Origin: Pholis gunnellus
Lineage: Eukaryota; Chordata; Actinopteri; Perciformes; Pholidae
DNA length: 64,000 nt
Direction: 5' to 3'
NCBI GenBank assembly: GCA_910591455.2
Contig: OU342804.1
Coordinates: 17,452,133 to 17,516,132, forward strand
The notes beneath the pieces are model-generated. The model did not search any database. It had not been told where the DNA came from and saw only the letters and a list, made by a program, of their open reading frames with translations. The first letter of the stretch is position 1. Each line of letters begins with the position of its first letter. Below are positions 61,010 to 64,000 of this stretch, piece after piece. Both the position numbers and the translations under genes were made by a program.

Positions 61010-61205
61010 TTTGTCGCTGCCTGTCTGGGTCTTGGTCTGCTCGCAGTGGCAGCAGGAAAATCAAGGTAGCCCAGGAGTCCCTCTGAGTTCCTCATTCGTG
61101 GTCCGCACCTCTTCCTGGGGAGATCCAGCCGTTCCCAGGCCATATAGAAAACTCCCTCCAGTGGGTTCGTGTTCTGCCCCAAGGTCTCCTCCCAGTGATA
61201 AGTGT
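61010..61205 (-). mobile_element. degraded non-LTR retroelement 3'-end fragment
   Basis: On the minus strand, ctggagggagttttctatat, ggcctgggaacggctgg, atctccccaggaagagg and a late ctgctgccactgcga block resemble the 3' end of fish LINE elements whose C terminus reads AWERLGIPPEEL-like. Here the frame reads MAWERLDLPRKR. The terminal GATG-type repeat is lost. Family uncertain. Confidence 0.6.
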
Positions 61206-61209
61206 CCAT

Positions 61210-62590
61210 AATAAATCCACAGAGAGCTATCCACAGGCAATCTGACCAGATTTTTAAATCGTCTCAGCTGGCACTTTTCAGTACAAGATAGCAGTGGTTC
61301 TAGTGGTATTTTGGTCCCAGGCAGGTGTTCAGCCTTTCTACCCAGAGCTTTGGGGGGAGGATTTGGGCTTGGGCTTTGGACACTGTAGATACACTGGAAA
61401 CATGATAACTTAACCTTCAAATTCACAAGATAGTTGAAGTCCTTCATTCTGAGCAGAAAAGGAAGTCGCACTGTGTGTGTTGTAATCTCAGTTTCTCTGT
61501 GCTTTGTTTAAATAGCTTGTGTGCCTTTTTAGTGTGTGTGAGTGTGCTCCACTGGCGAGCTTATTGGGTTTGGGTTGCATTTTAGTTTTTTTGCAAAGTT
61601 TTTGCTTTTTGTCAGATCCTGTTGCAGTCAAAACATTGTTTAAAAGGAATCTGGTGCTCGGAATACACTACCGTTTCTGTCCACAGGGGCCGCAGAAATT
61701 AAACAAAATGAATGTTCCTTGTAGTAGCTTTAAGCTGCATCTCTGTCTAATGCATATCTATTCTCATACAAGTGCAGAAAGTTCAGTTATTTAGCTCACA
61801 TTGACTTAACCTTGGAAGTGATTTTCCATGCCAGAACTTCCAGTCATAATATGAAGATCACATATTAGTTTCTCCATTGTACTGCTTGTTCGTTGTAGCG
61901 CTTTAATCTACATTATGCTGGCTTCATTATGTACAGTAGGCAATTCAATACACTATTCATCTTTTTGAATTCCAGCTCTGTGTTGTGTCCTCCCTTTTCT
62001 CCTCCCTTAATCGTTTAACCATTACCTCTCAATTAAAAATCAAGGGGCTGTTTCAGATCAACCTCCGGTGTAATCAAGAGCTCACCTTGCTGTATCAGGG
62101 TCAAACAACACCAAACTTTTCCTATCGCATTAGTTTCACTGTTAAAGTGTAAATAATTCAATCGCAGCTGGGATTTTCATTCTGTATTTCAGAGTGTCTA
62201 TGCTAACAGTATGGTTGGTTATTCTGAATAGTGGATCTTGTGCACTGTAGCTCAGTGGCGCTTCAAATTCAAATTTATTATTCAAATGTATTTTTAGAGA
62301 GTGACACACAAATCACTCCCCGCACTCCTTTTCTTCAATGAGGAAGATAGCTGACCTAAGAGTGGTGCAGAGTCAGGATAACATAAAGTAGAAGGTCTTG
62401 GAGGGACCTGATTTCAGGCCAGTAGGAGTCTCTATGGCTTCAGGGCTGTGGGTCTTAACCACAACATCTCCAATGAGCACAATTTTATTTTACTGCCAGA
62501 TACTTGTGTATTTTGCTATGTTTCATGTGTGCTGCTGCCTTATTGTTGGTTTCAAAAGTCAACTGTCTTGCTGTGTTTCAGAGACATTTC
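61210..62590. other. no gene seen before the exon
   Basis: Ordinary intronic sequence. Several long frames at 62398-62753 only overlap the real exon in other frames or read its flanks. Confidence 0.6.
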
Positions 62591-62604
62591 TTTTTTTTTT
62601 CCAG

Positions 62605-62717
62605 GTTGTCAGGATTCATGCTGCCCTCCCCTCTTGTCAGCAGTGGATCTATATTGGCCTTGTGGTTTACCACAGACTTTGCCGTCAGTGCGCAGGGCTT
62701 CAAAGCTGTATACGAAG
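62605..62717 (+). CDS. csmd1: csmd1-like exon: second half of CUB domain 1
   Basis: This exon completes the CUB domain begun at 26035. Its first base joins the AG left by that exon to form an Arg codon, followed by 37 whole codons and one final base. The peptide begins LSGFMLPSPLVSSGSILALW and contains FTTDFAVSAQGFKAVYE. The FTTD Asp (residue 96 counting from the first exon) is where a CUB calcium-ligand Asp normally lies, and the AQGF turn is the usual end of a CUB fold. The acceptor is a run of ten T followed by ccag at 62604. The donor is G|gtaagg at 62718. The exit is phase 1, so the next exon should supply TN to make a Val codon, matching the family's YEV junction. An earlier AG near 62580 is a possible cryptic acceptor, but family similarity starts only at 62605. 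Confidence 0.93.
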
Positions 62718-64000
62718 GTAAGGCAATGTGTCAATGTACATTGTGATGTTTGAGTGCTGGCCATGATGCACACTTGATGACACTTTCTGAGTTAGTAGTG
62801 ATGTCTTGCAAGGTGAATGTCTTCAGCTCGGGTTATCATTAGGATTTCAGTACAACTAGCTACTCTATCAATACTTTGCTTTTCTACATGACTAAATAAT
62901 TACATATATAGAATTTTAAAAACAAATACCTTCAGAACAGGATAGGATTTAAAATAGATATAAATATTGCTTATAGAGGACCTATAAAGTCATAATATCT
63001 CACTGGAAACAAATGTAAACTGTTAATAAGATTAATAACACTTGCGTGAAGTTTATAAAGAATGAGGAACACAGACATCCATCACAATCAGTCATCCCTC
63101 ATGTCTTTTCTCTCTCCGTCTGGCTGCTTTGTCTCAGCCAGCAGAGGAGTTCGCAAAAAAAAGAGCTTGCATCGTGCATCGTGCTTGCTGTGCTTGGGTA
63201 AACATAGCGGGGATGGGTGGATTGAATTAGGTTTCACTTTTGTTTACATGTTCACATATGTATTGATAAAGTATTGGCTTTTTACTCGCAACTATTTTTT
63301 TCCACATCCAGTAACAAGCCTAATTGCCGTCAACTTGAGTATTCTTTACTTCACCTGGTTCACTTCACCACAGCGGCCTTTCTGGTTGCGCTTCGTGCGT
63401 GTGCTTGTGTCTATATGTGTGCGTCTGTGTGTGTGTGTAGTTAGAGGAGCTCAACCCGACAGAGAGAGCAGAGCAGATGCGCACTGCAGCATGATAATAA
63501 ATGACATCAAAACATTAAAAACGAATACAAACACTTGTAACTTTGTAGTTTATCAATAATCCGGTAATTTAGCACCACGAGTCTGTGTAATACTGGGTTT
63601 CGAAACGCATCCCTACCTTCAGATAACGTTAAATGCAAATGGCTCTCACCAGAGCCAGTGTTTGTTCTGGGCTGCTGTAGAAACAGAAACATGGCGGTGT
63701 AAGATGGTGGACTCCGTGGAACACGACCCGCTCACTATGTGGACATAAATGGCTTTTTCTAAGCTAGCGAAGACACTACGATTCTTAGTCTCAGGTGATT
63801 ATGCACTGATTAAAACATAGTTATGAATATTATATTCCATTGCTGCCATGTGATCCCCTAAATGTTACACACTCTTCCTTTAACTATTCACAACAACTGC
63901 TGTATTTATAAATATCACATATTGTTTATGACAAAGTATCCAGGTGACAGGATGGTTACAGTTGCTAGAGAGTGACTTTGATGACATGGTCGGAGCTGAT
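62718..64000 (+). other. csmd1: csmd1 intron downstream of CUB domain 1 (partial)
   Basis: The intron starts with a good donor, gtaagg, in phase 1. The expected next exon, the first Sushi domain with a CGNPG-type start, is not visible before the window ends. Bases 62718-63600 show no gene or repeat that I can name. Confidence 0.8.
63640..63887 (+). repeat. fish dispersed repeat, probably non-autonomous DNA element
   Basis: Blocks agaaacagaaacatggcggt, ggactccgtggaacacgacc, cgctcactatgtggacataa, tgaatattatattccattgc and gatcccctaaatgttacaca occur in this order in a widespread teleost repeat as I recall it. The right end is about ctcttcctttaa. No terminal repeats or target duplication were confirmed. 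Confidence 0.65.

Noticed and set aside
62398..62753. 107- and 101-residue frames over the second CUB exon
   Set aside because: They read the exon in the wrong frames; only the third frame gives the CUB sequence.

Overview
The window is vertebrate nuclear DNA, almost certainly from a ray-finned (teleost) fish. The evidence is AT-rich non-coding sequence, dense CA/TG microsatellites, several fish-type interspersed repeats, and only two short spliced exons in 64 kb. No bacterial or organellar feature was seen. I recognise one host gene: a csmd1-like gene (CUB and Sushi multiple domains) on the + strand. Its first CUB domain is split over two exons, 26035-26251 and 62605-62717, separated by a 36,353-bp phase-2 intron. 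The outer boundaries of the pair are both phase 1, as expected for a symmetric extracellular module. The signal-peptide exon and the first Sushi exon are not recognised here and should lie outside the window.

Layout: 1-26034 is the upstream intron. It holds a CpG-rich patch (about 1430-1880), a small stem-loop (7543-7593), many microsatellites, a SINE relic (21591-21824) and a diverged fish repeat (about 23215-23590). From 26252 to 62604 is the large intron inside the CUB domain. It holds a possible CCAAT/TATA pair (29501-29616), copies of a ~340-bp dispersed family, a dead LINE copy (about 45742-46985), a tRNA-derived SINE (58001-58213, minus strand), a hAT-type MITE with an 8-bp target-site duplication (59531-59907), and a degraded retroelement tail (about 61010-61205, minus strand). 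From 62718 to the end is the next intron, with one more fish repeat near the end.

A ~340-bp dispersed family occurs three times (17962-18300 +, 31912-32250 -, 39508-39880 +), and three SINE relics share one central core (near 21626-21664, 54551-54580 and 58088-58127). Nothing here looks like a multi-gene operon, a CRISPR array, a defence system or another novel system. Most predicted open frames are chance frames or run through CA/TG repeats. The more useful leads are the candidate promoter patches, the repeat families, and the structure-prone sequences in the two long introns.
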